DNA of 43,426 bases from Brevundimonas bullata (GTDB lineage Bacteria; Pseudomonadota; Alphaproteobacteria; Caulobacterales; Caulobacteraceae), in assembly GCF_003350205.1 (NCBI RefSeq), contig NZ_QLLC01000025.1, positions 1 through 43,426 on the forward strand, in the 5' to 3' direction. Shown here one piece after another: positions 7,665-14,972 of the stretch (positions are counted from its first letter, which is position 1; every line of letters starts with the position of its first letter). A program made the position numbers and the translations under genes. The notes under the pieces were generated by a model that searched no databases, had not been told where the DNA came from, and saw only the letters and a program-made list of their open reading frames with translations.

Positions 7665-8479
7665 CAGGGCAGGGGCGTGGCCAGGGCCCGGCGCTCGGCG
7701 GCGCAGCCGGGGTTGGTCAGGCCGGTTGCGCGGGCGGCGGTCAGTTCAGCGCGGGCGGCTGCCAGATCGGCGTCGAAATCGGGCGTTGCCGACGCAGCCT
7801 CGAACACCGCCTTGCCCAGTTCCTCGCCCGCGGCGACGTCGCTGGGATAGTGCATGCCGCAGACCAGTCGGCTCAGGCCCATCTCATGGGCGATGCGGCG
7901 GACCTCGGTCGCGCGTTGCGGGTCCAGGGCGGCGAAGGCCTCGCCATAGACGGTGGCGACCGTGGAGCTGCCGGAGGGGTAGGAAGCGCTCTTGCGGCCC
8001 GCCTCGGTCACACGCTGGCAGGATCGGCGCTCGGCGTCGTCGCCGACGGGCCGGGCGCGGAAGCTGCGCGCCTTGACCCGTTCAGCCGCCGCGTCTGAAT
8101 CGTCGAACAGCCGCTGCATCAGTTTGTTCAGGTTCGGCGCCGTCGCCGACCCCAACCGCACGCCGAGCGCGCAGTCAAAATGCTGCAGGGCCAACGGCGG
8201 GCGCAGTTCGGCGTGGGCGGTGGCCAGCAGCCAGCGGTCGCTGTCCTCCAGCGTCCTGAAGTGGCTTGAGCGGGCCTTGTCAGCCAGATCTGTCGATGAA
8301 CCGACGACGGGCGGCGGCGGCGTGGCGTCGGCCAGAGCCTGAATCAAGGCGCCGCTCAGATAGCCCTTGGCTTCAGGCGCTGCAGCTTGAACCGCCTGGG
8401 GGCGCAGGGCGGCGGGAGTGCCGGCGCAGGCCGAGAGCAGGGCGGCGACGGCGATCAGGCCAGCGGTCGCCCTAGGCAT
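7664..8479 (-). CDS. class A-type acid phosphatase (PAP2 superfamily) lipoprotein
   Basis: A lipobox (LLSAC, C18) indicates a lipoprotein facing the periplasm. The PAP2 phosphatase signature of PhoN-type non-specific acid phosphatases is present: K136 with R143-P144 (K-x6-RP), PSGS at 168-171, and SR-x5-H-x3-D with R204, H210 and D214. Such enzymes release phosphate from organic esters. The second motif normally reads PSGH, and here the His is replaced by Ser, which may weaken or change activity. The gene shares 1-4 nt overlaps with both neighbours. The Pho-box-linked uptake genes elsewhere in the window make phosphate scavenging a reasonable role, though activity is uncertain because of the substitution. 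Confidence 0.82.
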   Translation of the reverse strand: MPRATAGLIAVAALLSACAGTPAALRPQAVQAAAPEAKGYLSGALIQALADATPPPPVVGSSTDLADKARSSHFRTLEDSDRWLLATAHAELRPPLALQHFDCALGVRLGSATAPNLNKLMQRLFDDSDAAAERVKARSFRARPVGDDAERRSCQRVTEAGRKSASYPSGSSTVATVYGEAFAALDPQRATEVRRIAHEMGLSRLVCGMHYPSDVAAGEELGKAVFEAASATPDFDADLAAARAELTAARATGLTNPGCAAERRALATPLP

Positions 8480-8979
8480 CAGGCGCCGGCGCTCCAGGTC
8501 AGTTGCACCGAGGTCAGTCCGTCCTCTCCAGGCGAAGCCACGACTTGCAGCGTGGGGCCGTCCGCCTTGCGCGCGGCTGCGCCATAGGCCCGGGCCTCGC
8601 CCTGGTTCATGGCCATGACGGGGGCCAGGCCGGCGGCCTCGGCGCGCTGGCGATAGAAGGCGACGACGGCCTCGGGTGCGGCCTCGGTCGTGAAGGTGAT
8701 CAGGCCGCCGGGGCCGGTCGGGCCGGTGGCGATGGTGGCGGGGCCGTCCGCCTGGGCGCCGGGATAGAGGGCGGCGAAGGCCGGGGCGCCGTCGATCGAC
8801 GCTGCGCCGGCGGGCGCGGGGACGGCTTCGGCAGGAGCGGCTTCGGCTAGGGGAGCCGCCGCCGCGGCAGGGGCGTCAGCGGCAGGCGGGCTGGGTTCGG
8901 GCGCAGCTTCGCTACGATCGTCGCACCCGATAAGGCCGACCGTGAGGGCCACGGCGACGGCTGCCACGCTACGCTTCAT
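8479..8979 (-). CDS. putative lipoprotein with Ala/Pro-rich linker
   Basis: The 166-residue product begins MKRSVAAVAVALTVGLIGCDD, a lipoprotein signal with C19 (LIGC). An Ala/Pro/Glu-rich linker spans about residues 22-60. A small folded domain of about 100 residues follows (ITFTTEAAPEAVVAFYRQRAEAAG), which includes a helix reminiscent of small periplasmic sensor or binding domains. I do not recognise the family. ATG 8979 is chosen over a longer frame to 9045 because the signal peptide starts there. Its stop codon overlaps the start of the phosphatase gene, so the two are probably translated together. Function unknown. Confidence 0.75.
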   Translation of the reverse strand: MKRSVAAVAVALTVGLIGCDDRSEAAPEPSPPAADAPAAAAAPLAEAAPAEAVPAPAGAASIDGAPAFAALYPGAQADGPATIATGPTGPGGLITFTTEAAPEAVVAFYRQRAEAAGLAPVMAMNQGEARAYGAAARKADGPTLQVVASPGEDGLTSVQLTWSAGA

Positions 8980-9051
8980 CCCGCCTACGTCCTTGAGACT
9001 GTTCAACTTGATGAACACCGTGGCCCATCCGTGCGGCGGCAGCAAGGCGGT

Positions 9052-9372
9052 TCAACCTGTTGGGGCGTCCACATCGTCGCCGGGCTGGCCGGTGGACTTG
9101 CGCGCCTCGGCGGGGCCGCCCGCCGGTTTGGAGCCCTCATCCTTGGACCGAAGCCCTTCGGCGGCCAGGGCTTCGTTGATCACATCCTGATCCGGGTCGA
9201 TGTCCGAACCCGAGGCCGAACCGCCGCGCAGCGATCCGGCGCGGGTGTCGGAGCCCATGTCGCTGCCCTCCAGCGCCTTCTTCAAGGCGTCTTCCGTGTG
9301 GCCCAGATCGGGCTTCTCGCCCATGGCGGCGGCTTCACGGGCTTCTTCGGTATCGGTCCTGGGATCGGCCAT
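9052..9372 (-). CDS. small acidic hypothetical protein
   Basis: A 106-residue, strongly charged protein rich in Asp, Glu, Gly, Ser and Ala, with no signal peptide or membrane segment and a low-complexity, probably disordered composition. A good ribosome-binding site (GGAG, 6 bases before ATG 9372) supports it as a real gene. It lies 72 bases upstream of the lipoprotein gene on the same strand and may share its transcript. No family recognised. Confidence 0.65.
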   Translation of the reverse strand: MADPRTDTEEAREAAAMGEKPDLGHTEDALKKALEGSDMGSDTRAGSLRGGSASGSDIDPDQDVINEALAAEGLRSKDEGSKPAGGPAEARKSTGQPGDDVDAPTG

Positions 9373-9427
9373 CGTCGTCTCCTTGTTGCAGGAACAACGC
9401 GGCGCGGTGGGGCGATGGTTCCCCCAA

Positions 9428-9470
9428 AGAAAAAGGCCGACGGATTTCTCCGCCGGCCCTCATTCTTTTT
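9428..9470. terminator. bidirectional intrinsic terminator
   Basis: A 10-bp stem with one A-C mismatch (9435-9444 with 9449-9458) and a 4-nt loop is preceded by an A-run (9430-9434) and followed by CATTCTTTTT. Read leftward it ends the transcript of the deoxyhypusine-synthase-like gene. Confidence 0.8.
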
Positions 9471-9502
9471 GCGCCTGACGCGCTTCGCGCTGCTTAAGGC
9501 GC
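9471..9502. repeat. imperfect palindromic repeat, copy B
   Basis: A 32-base element with arms GCGCCT and AGGCGC around GCGCTTCGCGC. It resembles 4261-4293 and, like it, directly abuts a terminator's T-run. It differs in the arms by a compensated base pair (G-C versus C-G), as expected for a conserved hairpin. Confidence 0.5.
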
Positions 9503-9556
9503 ATTCTTGTGGGCCGCGGTCAGAAGGCTCCGCCTTCTCGACCCGACGCGGCCTTA

Positions 9557-10609
9557 TTACTTCCCGAACAGCTTGTTCCAGCGGCGCTTCTCGCGGGTCT
9601 TCCAGGCGCCCCGGTGATAGGCGTCCGACCCGATCAGCGGCACGACGGTCGTGGCCTCGGCGAAGACCATCTGCTCGTGGGTGGTCTGGACCTTGCCCCA
9701 GGAGGCGGCTTCTTTCAGCGTCGAGGACGAGCAGGCGCCGTCGCGCACGTCGGCGACCGTGATCTGGACCGCATAGCGGTGCATCTCGGCTTCCACGCCC
9801 AGGATCTCGGCGCAGACGACGGTGTCCTGGGCGAAGTTCTTGGGCACGCCGCCGCCGACCATGAACAGGCCGGTGACGCCGGCGGCGATCTTGATGTCGG
9901 TCAGTTCGCGGAAGTCGGCGATGGCGTCCAGCATCAGATAGGGCAGGCCAGCCGCGGCGCGTTCCTTCTGGTGCTTGACCAGGCCGAAGCCGGCGGAGCT
10001 ATCGACGAAGGCCGGGCAGAAGATCGGCACGCCTTCTTCATAGGCGGTCTGGATCAGCGAGCCGGGCTTCTTGGCGTTACCCTCCGACAGCCACTTGCCC
10101 ATCTCCCAGATGAACTCACGGCTGGAATAGCCGCGCGGCTCCAGCCGGTTGGCGATCTCCAGGATGGTGTGATCGCAGGCCTGGAGCTCTTCCTCGTCGA
10201 TATAGGTGTCGTAGATCCGGTCGATGTAGTTTTCGCGCAGGACGTTGTCGTCCACCTCGCCGGCCGCCTGATAGTGCTTGAAGCCCAGGGCCTCGAAGAA
10301 ATCCATGTCCACGATCGAGGCGCCGGTGGCGACGATGGCGTCGACCATGCCGAACTTCACCATGTCGCGGTAGACATGCATGCAGCCGCCGGCCGAGGTC
10401 GAACCGGCCAGGATCAGCCAGGGCGAGCAGTCCTTGTCCTCGATGGCCATGGAGAAGATGTCGGCGGCGCGGGCCGTGTCCCGGCTGCTGAAGGACATCT
10501 TGCGCATGCTGTCGATGATCGGGCGCGCGTCGAAGCTGGTCATGTCGACGTGCTCGACGGTGTTCTGCAGCAGCTGCGCTTTCGCGTTGCTTTGAGCGGG
10601 AGCGTTCAT
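9557..10609 (-). CDS. deoxyhypusine synthase-like polyamine enzyme
   Basis: The 350-residue protein belongs to the deoxyhypusine synthase family: AGSTSAGG (69-76) and ATGAS (94-98) in the NAD-binding region, the FMVGGGVPKN segment (249-258), and the essential lysine in SWGK (K306). Eukaryotic and archaeal enzymes modify eIF5A with an aminobutyl group from spermidine, but bacteria lack eIF5A. Bacterial homologues are instead associated with homospermidine-type polyamines made from putrescine, spermidine or agmatine. A polyamine role fits its neighbours: an ornithine decarboxylase-like gene lies just upstream, and agmatine deiminase and its partner lie 4 kb away. The exact substrates cannot be read from sequence. 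No clear ribosome-binding site precedes ATG 10609. Confidence 0.88.
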   Translation of the reverse strand: MNAPAQSNAKAQLLQNTVEHVDMTSFDARPIIDSMRKMSFSSRDTARAADIFSMAIEDKDCSPWLILAGSTSAGGCMHVYRDMVKFGMVDAIVATGASIVDMDFFEALGFKHYQAAGEVDDNVLRENYIDRIYDTYIDEEELQACDHTILEIANRLEPRGYSSREFIWEMGKWLSEGNAKKPGSLIQTAYEEGVPIFCPAFVDSSAGFGLVKHQKERAAAGLPYLMLDAIADFRELTDIKIAAGVTGLFMVGGGVPKNFAQDTVVCAEILGVEAEMHRYAVQITVADVRDGACSSSTLKEAASWGKVQTTHEQMVFAEATTVVPLIGSDAYHRGAWKTREKRRWNKLFGK

Positions 10610-10645
10610 TTCGGAGGTTAACCCTGGATTTGAGCGCCCGTCGCC

Positions 10646-10685
10646 AAGAAGAAGCAGCGGCCCGGACGGAGCGACGGGCCGCTGC
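10646..10685 (-). terminator. intrinsic terminator of the decarboxylase gene
   Basis: A perfect 11-bp stem (10654-10664 with 10675-10685) and a 10-nt loop are followed on the minus strand by TTCTTCTT. It sits between the decarboxylase stop codon and the deoxyhypusine-synthase-like gene, so the latter may need its own promoter. Confidence 0.68.
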
Positions 10686-10725
10686 AGATCATATCAACGT
10701 CCGAAGACGGTTTTGGCTCAGACGA

Positions 10726-11988
10726 TCAGCGCTTGCGCTTGCGCACGCCGGCCTTGCCCTTGGGGCGCGACAGGCGGACGATCTTGCGCGCGGTTTCCTC
10801 GGCCGTGGTGCGCACGGTCGGGATGGAGCGCGGGGCCAGGCCGTACATCGAGCCCATCGGGGCGTCTTCGACCACGGCGATGTCGTGCTCGCCATAGCCG
10901 TTGAAGCCGGTCGTCATGGCCACGCCATAGGCGCCGAGCATGCCGATCTCGATGAAGTCGCCTTCCTGCACATCGGCCGGCAGCCAGAACGGGCCTGGCA
11001 TGTGGTCGATGCTGTCGCAGGTCGGGCCGTAGAAGCGGAAGGGCTTCAGCTCCGACGAGGCGTCCGCATCCCGAACCAGCTTGGTCGGGAAGGGCCAGCG
11101 CGAGTGGGTGGCGTCGAACAGCGAGCCGTAGGACCCGTCGTTCAGATAAAGCGCGTCGCCCTTGCGCAGGTCCACGCGGCACAGCACCGACGAGCTTTCG
11201 GCCACCAGCGCCCGGCCGGGTTCGCACCACAGCTCGGTCGTTTCGGAAACCGGCATCTCGTTGAAGCCGCGATGGATGGCGTCGGCGTATTCGCTCAGGT
11301 CCGGCGGGACCATGCCCGGATAGACCGAAGGGAAGCCGCCGCCGACATCGACGATGTCGACGAAGACGCCGGCCTTCTTGATGGCGCGACCGACCTGGGT
11401 CATCGCGGCTTCATAGGCCGACGGACGCATGCACTGCGAACCGACGTGGAAGGACACGCCCATCAGGCCGTCCTGAACCGCCTGGCGCACGGCCAGCAGC
11501 AGGGCGGGGGCCTGATCCGGCGAGACGCCGAACTTGCCCGACAGCGAATAGGCTGCGCCGTCCGCCGAGACGGACATGCGAACGACCAGGTTCAGGTCGT
11601 CGGCGTTATCAGTGACCTCGAGGATCTTCTGCAGCTCGTCATGGCTGTCGAGCACGAAGGTGCGCACGCCGTGATCGGCATAGGCAGCACGGATCGCGCC
11701 CCGGCTCTTGACCGGGTGCATGAAGGCCAGGCGCGCGTTCGGGCTGACCGAGCGAACCAGCTCGATCTCGGCCAGAGACGCGACGTCGAAGGCGTTGACG
11801 CCCTGTTCCACCAAGGTCTCGATGACCCAGCGCGAAGGGTTCGCCTTCACAGCATAGAAGACGTCGGCTTTTAGATTATCCTGGAACCAGCGCGCCGCTA
11901 CGGAAACTGAACGCGGCCGCACGAGTGCGACGGGACGTTCAGGGGACCGCTCGCGGACCAGGTCCAGGGGAAATTGGTACGTGCGCAA
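10726..11988 (-). CDS. ornithine decarboxylase-like PLP enzyme (fold type III)
   Basis: This 420-residue alanine-racemase-fold decarboxylase probably makes putrescine from ornithine; lysine or broader specificity cannot be excluded. The PLP lysine is K48 in FYAVKANP. FHVGSQ (180-185), the glycine loop DVGGGFPS (214-221), EPGRALV (256-262) and the catalytic C324-D325 in GPTCDSID are all present. The start is a TTG at 11988 with AGGGGG about 10 bases upstream. A basic tail (RKRKR) ends the protein. Together with aguA/aguB the window encodes two putrescine routes, and the deoxyhypusine-synthase-like enzyme lies directly downstream as a likely consumer of the product. Substrate choice is inferred. 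Confidence 0.87.
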   Translation of the reverse strand: MRTYQFPLDLVRERSPERPVALVRPRSVSVAARWFQDNLKADVFYAVKANPSRWVIETLVEQGVNAFDVASLAEIELVRSVSPNARLAFMHPVKSRGAIRAAYADHGVRTFVLDSHDELQKILEVTDNADDLNLVVRMSVSADGAAYSLSGKFGVSPDQAPALLLAVRQAVQDGLMGVSFHVGSQCMRPSAYEAAMTQVGRAIKKAGVFVDIVDVGGGFPSVYPGMVPPDLSEYADAIHRGFNEMPVSETTELWCEPGRALVAESSSVLCRVDLRKGDALYLNDGSYGSLFDATHSRWPFPTKLVRDADASSELKPFRFYGPTCDSIDHMPGPFWLPADVQEGDFIEIGMLGAYGVAMTTGFNGYGEHDIAVVEDAPMGSMYGLAPRSIPTVRTTAEETARKIVRLSRPKGKAGVRKRKR

Positions 11989-12089
11989 TTCACGTAGCCC
12001 CCTGCTAATTGTTAACCCAGACCGGCGTTAGCAGCGCTTAACGGTTAGACCACGGGGTCCGCCGGAACGCGCGATGTAAGGATGTCGGA

Positions 12090-12096
12090 CTGTCAT
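12090..12096 (+). promoter_or_regulatory. Pho-box half-site upstream of phnC
   Basis: An exact CTGTCAT heptamer lies about 165 bases before the preferred phnC start. A second in-phase repeat 11 bases away (AGCGGTA) is poor, so this is only a candidate PhoB contact. Confidence 0.35.
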
Positions 12097-12260
12097 GTAA
12101 AGCGGTAATTTCGTGACGCGATCCACAGGGAAAGGGCGGAAAGGGCCGCCATCCCGCCCCCGCACTGGACGAAAACGACGCAGGCATGCCATTAAGACTT
12201 GTCGAAACGCGCGTGGCGCGTCATGCGGCGCCCCCTGTTGTAACCGCCACCCACGGGTTC

Positions 12261-13058
12261 ATGAATCCTTCAACCGCCGCCGTCGCGTCCGTACGGGATG
12301 TGTCGAAGACCTACGGAGCCCGAAAGGCGCTCGACGGCGTGTCCGTCGAAGTGGCCGCCGGCGAGATGGTCGCCCTGATCGGACCGTCCGGTTCGGGCAA
12401 GTCCACCCTGCTGCGCTCTATTACAGGGCTGCATCCGATCGACCCCGGCAAGGGGACGATTCAGGTGTTCGGCGAAACCGTTCAGCAGAACGGCCGCATC
12501 ACCGGCGCCGTGCGCAAGGCGCGCGGCAAGCTGGGCATGATCTTCCAGCAGTTCAATCTGGTGGGGCGTCTGTCGCTCTTCTCCAATGTCATGCTGGGCG
12601 CCCTCGGGCGTCTGCCCGGCTGGCGGGGCGTCTTCGGCGTCTGGCCCAAGACGGATCGCGAGCGGGCCATGGCGGCCCTGCACCGCGTCGGCGTGTCCGA
12701 CTACGCCGCCCAGCGCGCCAACACCCTGTCGGGCGGTCAGCAGCAGCGCGGCGCCATCGCTCGCGCCATTGTCCAGGGCGCGCAAGCCATCCTGGCCGAC
12801 GAGCCGGTGGCCTCGCTGGACCCGGTGTCGGCCCGCAAGGTCATGGAACTGCTGGTCGAGCTGAACAAGCGCGACGGCATGGGCGTGATCGTCACCCTGC
12901 ACCAGGTCGACTACGCCATTCGCTACTGCGACCGCGTCATCGCCCTGCAGAAGGGCAAGGTGGTCTATGACGGTCCTTCGACCGGCCTGGACTCCAAGCG
13001 CCTGATTGAAATTTACGGTCCTGAGTACGAGGACGCGTTCTGGGAAGCCAAGGCATGA
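12261..13058 (+). CDS. phnC: phosphonate ABC transporter ATP-binding protein
   Basis: PhnC is the ATPase of the PhnCDE importer for phosphonates, and in some bacteria phosphite or phosphate esters. With the start at ATG 12261, Walker A (GPSGSGKST) is at about 41-49, the signature LSGGQQQR at about 155-162, Walker B (ILADEP) at about 176-181, and an H-loop in TLHQVD follows. An in-frame ATG at 12186 would add 25 residues that look unlike the family, so the shorter start is preferred. The stop codon overlaps the phnD start (ATGA), and phnE follows the same way, forming a compact operon. A candidate Pho half-site lies upstream. No C-P lyase genes are nearby, so how imported phosphonate is used is not shown. 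Confidence 0.92.
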   Translation: MNPSTAAVASVRDVSKTYGARKALDGVSVEVAAGEMVALIGPSGSGKSTLLRSITGLHPIDPGKGTIQVFGETVQQNGRITGAVRKARGKLGMIFQQFNLVGRLSLFSNVMLGALGRLPGWRGVFGVWPKTDRERAMAALHRVGVSDYAAQRANTLSGGQQQRGAIARAIVQGAQAILADEPVASLDPVSARKVMELLVELNKRDGMGVIVTLHQVDYAIRYCDRVIALQKGKVVYDGPSTGLDSKRLIEIYGPEYEDAFWEAKA

Positions 13059-14059
13059 CCCGCACCGCCATCACCCGCCGCCTTCTGGGCGTCGCCGCCG
13101 TCTCCCTGAGCCTGGGCCTCGCCGCCTGCGGCAAGGGTGAAGACAAGGCGCCCGGCGCCGCCCCGACCGAGATCACCTTCTCGATCCTGTCCGCCGAGGG
13201 GCAGGCCTCGTCCGGCCCGCTGTGGCAGCCGCTGCTGGACGACATGTCCAAGGCCATCGGCGTGCCGGTGAAGCCCTATTTCGGCTCGAACTACACGGTT
13301 CTGGTGGAGGCCATGCGCGGCAACCACACCCAGGTGGGCTGGTTCTCGGCCAAGCCCGAGGTCGAGGCCATCGACCGCGCCAAGGCTGAGGTCATCGCTC
13401 GCACGGTCAACCGTGAAGGGCTGGACAGCTACCAGTCGACCCTGATCGTCAAGAAGGGCTCGGGCATCACGCTCGACAAGGTCCTGGCTTGCGGCAAGCA
13501 GTATAATTTCGGCATCGGCGACGCCCAATCGACCTCGGGCACCCTGGCGCCCATGACCTTCCTGTTCAACGCGCGCGGCGTCGTGCCGTCGCAGTGCTTC
13601 AAGACGGTCCGCTCGGCCAACCATCAGGCCAACGCCTTCGGCGTGGCTACGGGCGTGATCGACGTGGCGACCTCGAACAGCGTCAACACTATCTTCATCC
13701 GCCGCGAAAATCCGCAGCTGGCCGATCAGATCGAGGAGATCTGGGTGTCGCCGCCGATCCCGGAAAGCGGCATCGTCGTGCGCGAGGATCTGGACCCGGC
13801 GCTGAAGGAGAAGATCCGCAGCTTCTTCCTGACCTATGGCCAGGGTGACGGCCCGGAAGCCGAGCGTCAGCGCAAGGTTCTGGCCGGACTGGAATATTCG
13901 CGCTTCGCCGCCGCCGACGACAGCTACCTGAACCCGATCCGCGAAATGATCGCCGACCAGAAGCGCGGCGACGCCGAAGCCAAGGGCGACAAGGCCGCCG
14001 CCGCCGCCGCGACCGCCGAGCTTCAGCGTCTTCGCAGCCTGCGTGAGGTCCAGCCTTGA
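13055..14059 (+). CDS. phnD: phosphonate ABC transporter substrate-binding lipoprotein
   Basis: PhnD captures the substrate in the periplasm and delivers it to PhnE. A lipobox (LAAC, C25) is followed by a charged linker and the PhnD/phosphate-phosphite-phosphonate binding fold: ITFSILSAEG, the VPVKPYFGSNYTVLVEAMR helix, and SNSVNTIFI in the second lobe. Length is 334 residues. A charged Ala-rich helix (about 300-334) at the C-terminus is a local extension. ATG 13055 overlaps the phnC stop codon. The exact ligand cannot be told from sequence. Confidence 0.92.
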   Translation: MTRTAITRRLLGVAAVSLSLGLAACGKGEDKAPGAAPTEITFSILSAEGQASSGPLWQPLLDDMSKAIGVPVKPYFGSNYTVLVEAMRGNHTQVGWFSAKPEVEAIDRAKAEVIARTVNREGLDSYQSTLIVKKGSGITLDKVLACGKQYNFGIGDAQSTSGTLAPMTFLFNARGVVPSQCFKTVRSANHQANAFGVATGVIDVATSNSVNTIFIRRENPQLADQIEEIWVSPPIPESGIVVREDLDPALKEKIRSFFLTYGQGDGPEAERQRKVLAGLEYSRFAAADDSYLNPIREMIADQKRGDAEAKGDKAAAAAATAELQRLRSLREVQP

Positions 14060-14883
14060 CCGCCGCTCCGCTGACGACCCCCTCTTCGACGGCGGGAGCG
14101 GTTCCGGCCGCGCCGCAAAAGTCCGCCGTCTCCTGGGCGATGGACATCCTGGTCTGGGGCGGCGTGATCGCCGTCCTGCTCTACAGCGTCGACGCCGTCG
14201 ATCTGGGCAATATCTCGCGCCTCTTCTCGGGCAACGAAAGCACCAGCCTGTTCGTCCACGACCTGCTGCGCCCGGACTTCTCCGACTGGAAGATGTTCGT
14301 CGCCAAGATGTGGGAGACGGTGCAGATCGCCCTGTGGGGCACCTTCCTGGCCGTTCTGGTCGGCATTCCTTTGGGTCTGGCCGCTGCGCGCAACATGGCC
14401 CCCGCCTGGGTCGTGACGCCGGTGCGCTGGGTCATGAACCTGCTGCGTTCGGTGCCCGATCTGGTCATCGGCCTGCTGTTCGTCACCGCCGTGGGCCTCG
14501 GCCCCCTGGCCGGCGTTCTCGCCATCACCCTGAACACGGCCGGCGTTCTGGCCAAGCTGTTCTCGGAAGCCGTCGAGTCGATCGACAAGGGCCCGGTCGA
14601 GGGCGTGCGCGCCACCGGCGCGTCCAAGCTGCACGAGATCGTCTGGGGCGTGATCCCTCAGGTCGCGCCGCTGTGGACCTCGTTCGCCCTCTATCGCTTC
14701 GAGTCCAACAGCCGTTCGGCCACGGTCCTCGGCCTGATCGGCGCCGGCGGCATCGGTCAGGTGCTGTTCGACAGCATGAACGCCTTCGACTTCCGCGCCG
14801 TCTCGGCCATCGTCATCATCGTGGTCATCGCCGTGACCCTGATCGACAGCCTGTCTCAGATCATGCGCAAGCGCCTGCTCTAA
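14056..14883 (+). CDS. phnE: phosphonate ABC transporter permease
   Basis: PhnE is the inner membrane channel of the importer. The 275-residue protein has a hydrophobic segment near residues 30-50, then the conserved permease core with TETVQIALWGTFLAVLVGIPLGL-like helices, and the EAA loop seen as EAVESIDKGPVEGVRATGAS, which docks onto PhnC. It starts with TTG at 14056, overlapping the phnD stop codon (TTGA), a common coupling in this operon type. After its stop codon there is no clear terminator before the PstS-like gene, which has its own Pho-box-like site. Confidence 0.92.
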   Translation: MTAAPLTTPSSTAGAVPAAPQKSAVSWAMDILVWGGVIAVLLYSVDAVDLGNISRLFSGNESTSLFVHDLLRPDFSDWKMFVAKMWETVQIALWGTFLAVLVGIPLGLAAARNMAPAWVVTPVRWVMNLLRSVPDLVIGLLFVTAVGLGPLAGVLAITLNTAGVLAKLFSEAVESIDKGPVEGVRATGASKLHEIVWGVIPQVAPLWTSFALYRFESNSRSATVLGLIGAGGIGQVLFDSMNAFDFRAVSAIVIIVVIAVTLIDSLSQIMRKRLL

Positions 14884-14895
14884 GGTTTGCTCTGA

Positions 14896-14924
14896 CTGTC
14901 ACAAAGGTCTGGCCGGACCGTCAC
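14896..14924 (+). promoter_or_regulatory. Pho-box-like repeats upstream of the PstS-like gene
   Basis: CTGTCAC (14896-14902) and CCGTCAC (14918-14924) are 22 bases apart, twice the 11-bp Pho-box period, with a degenerate GTCTGGC in phase between them. They lie about 50-75 bases before ATG 14973. Confidence 0.6.
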
Positions 14925-14972
14925 ACTTCGCTGCTCTAAGCGTCTCAACTGACGTCTGGAGAGGTCCGGCCA

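Noticed and set aside
7130..8098. A 322-codon rightward frame opposite the phosphatase and beta-helix genes
   Set aside because: Extremely Arg-rich with low-complexity runs, as expected for the reverse frame of high-G+C genes; the opposite strand has recognised motifs and coupled starts.
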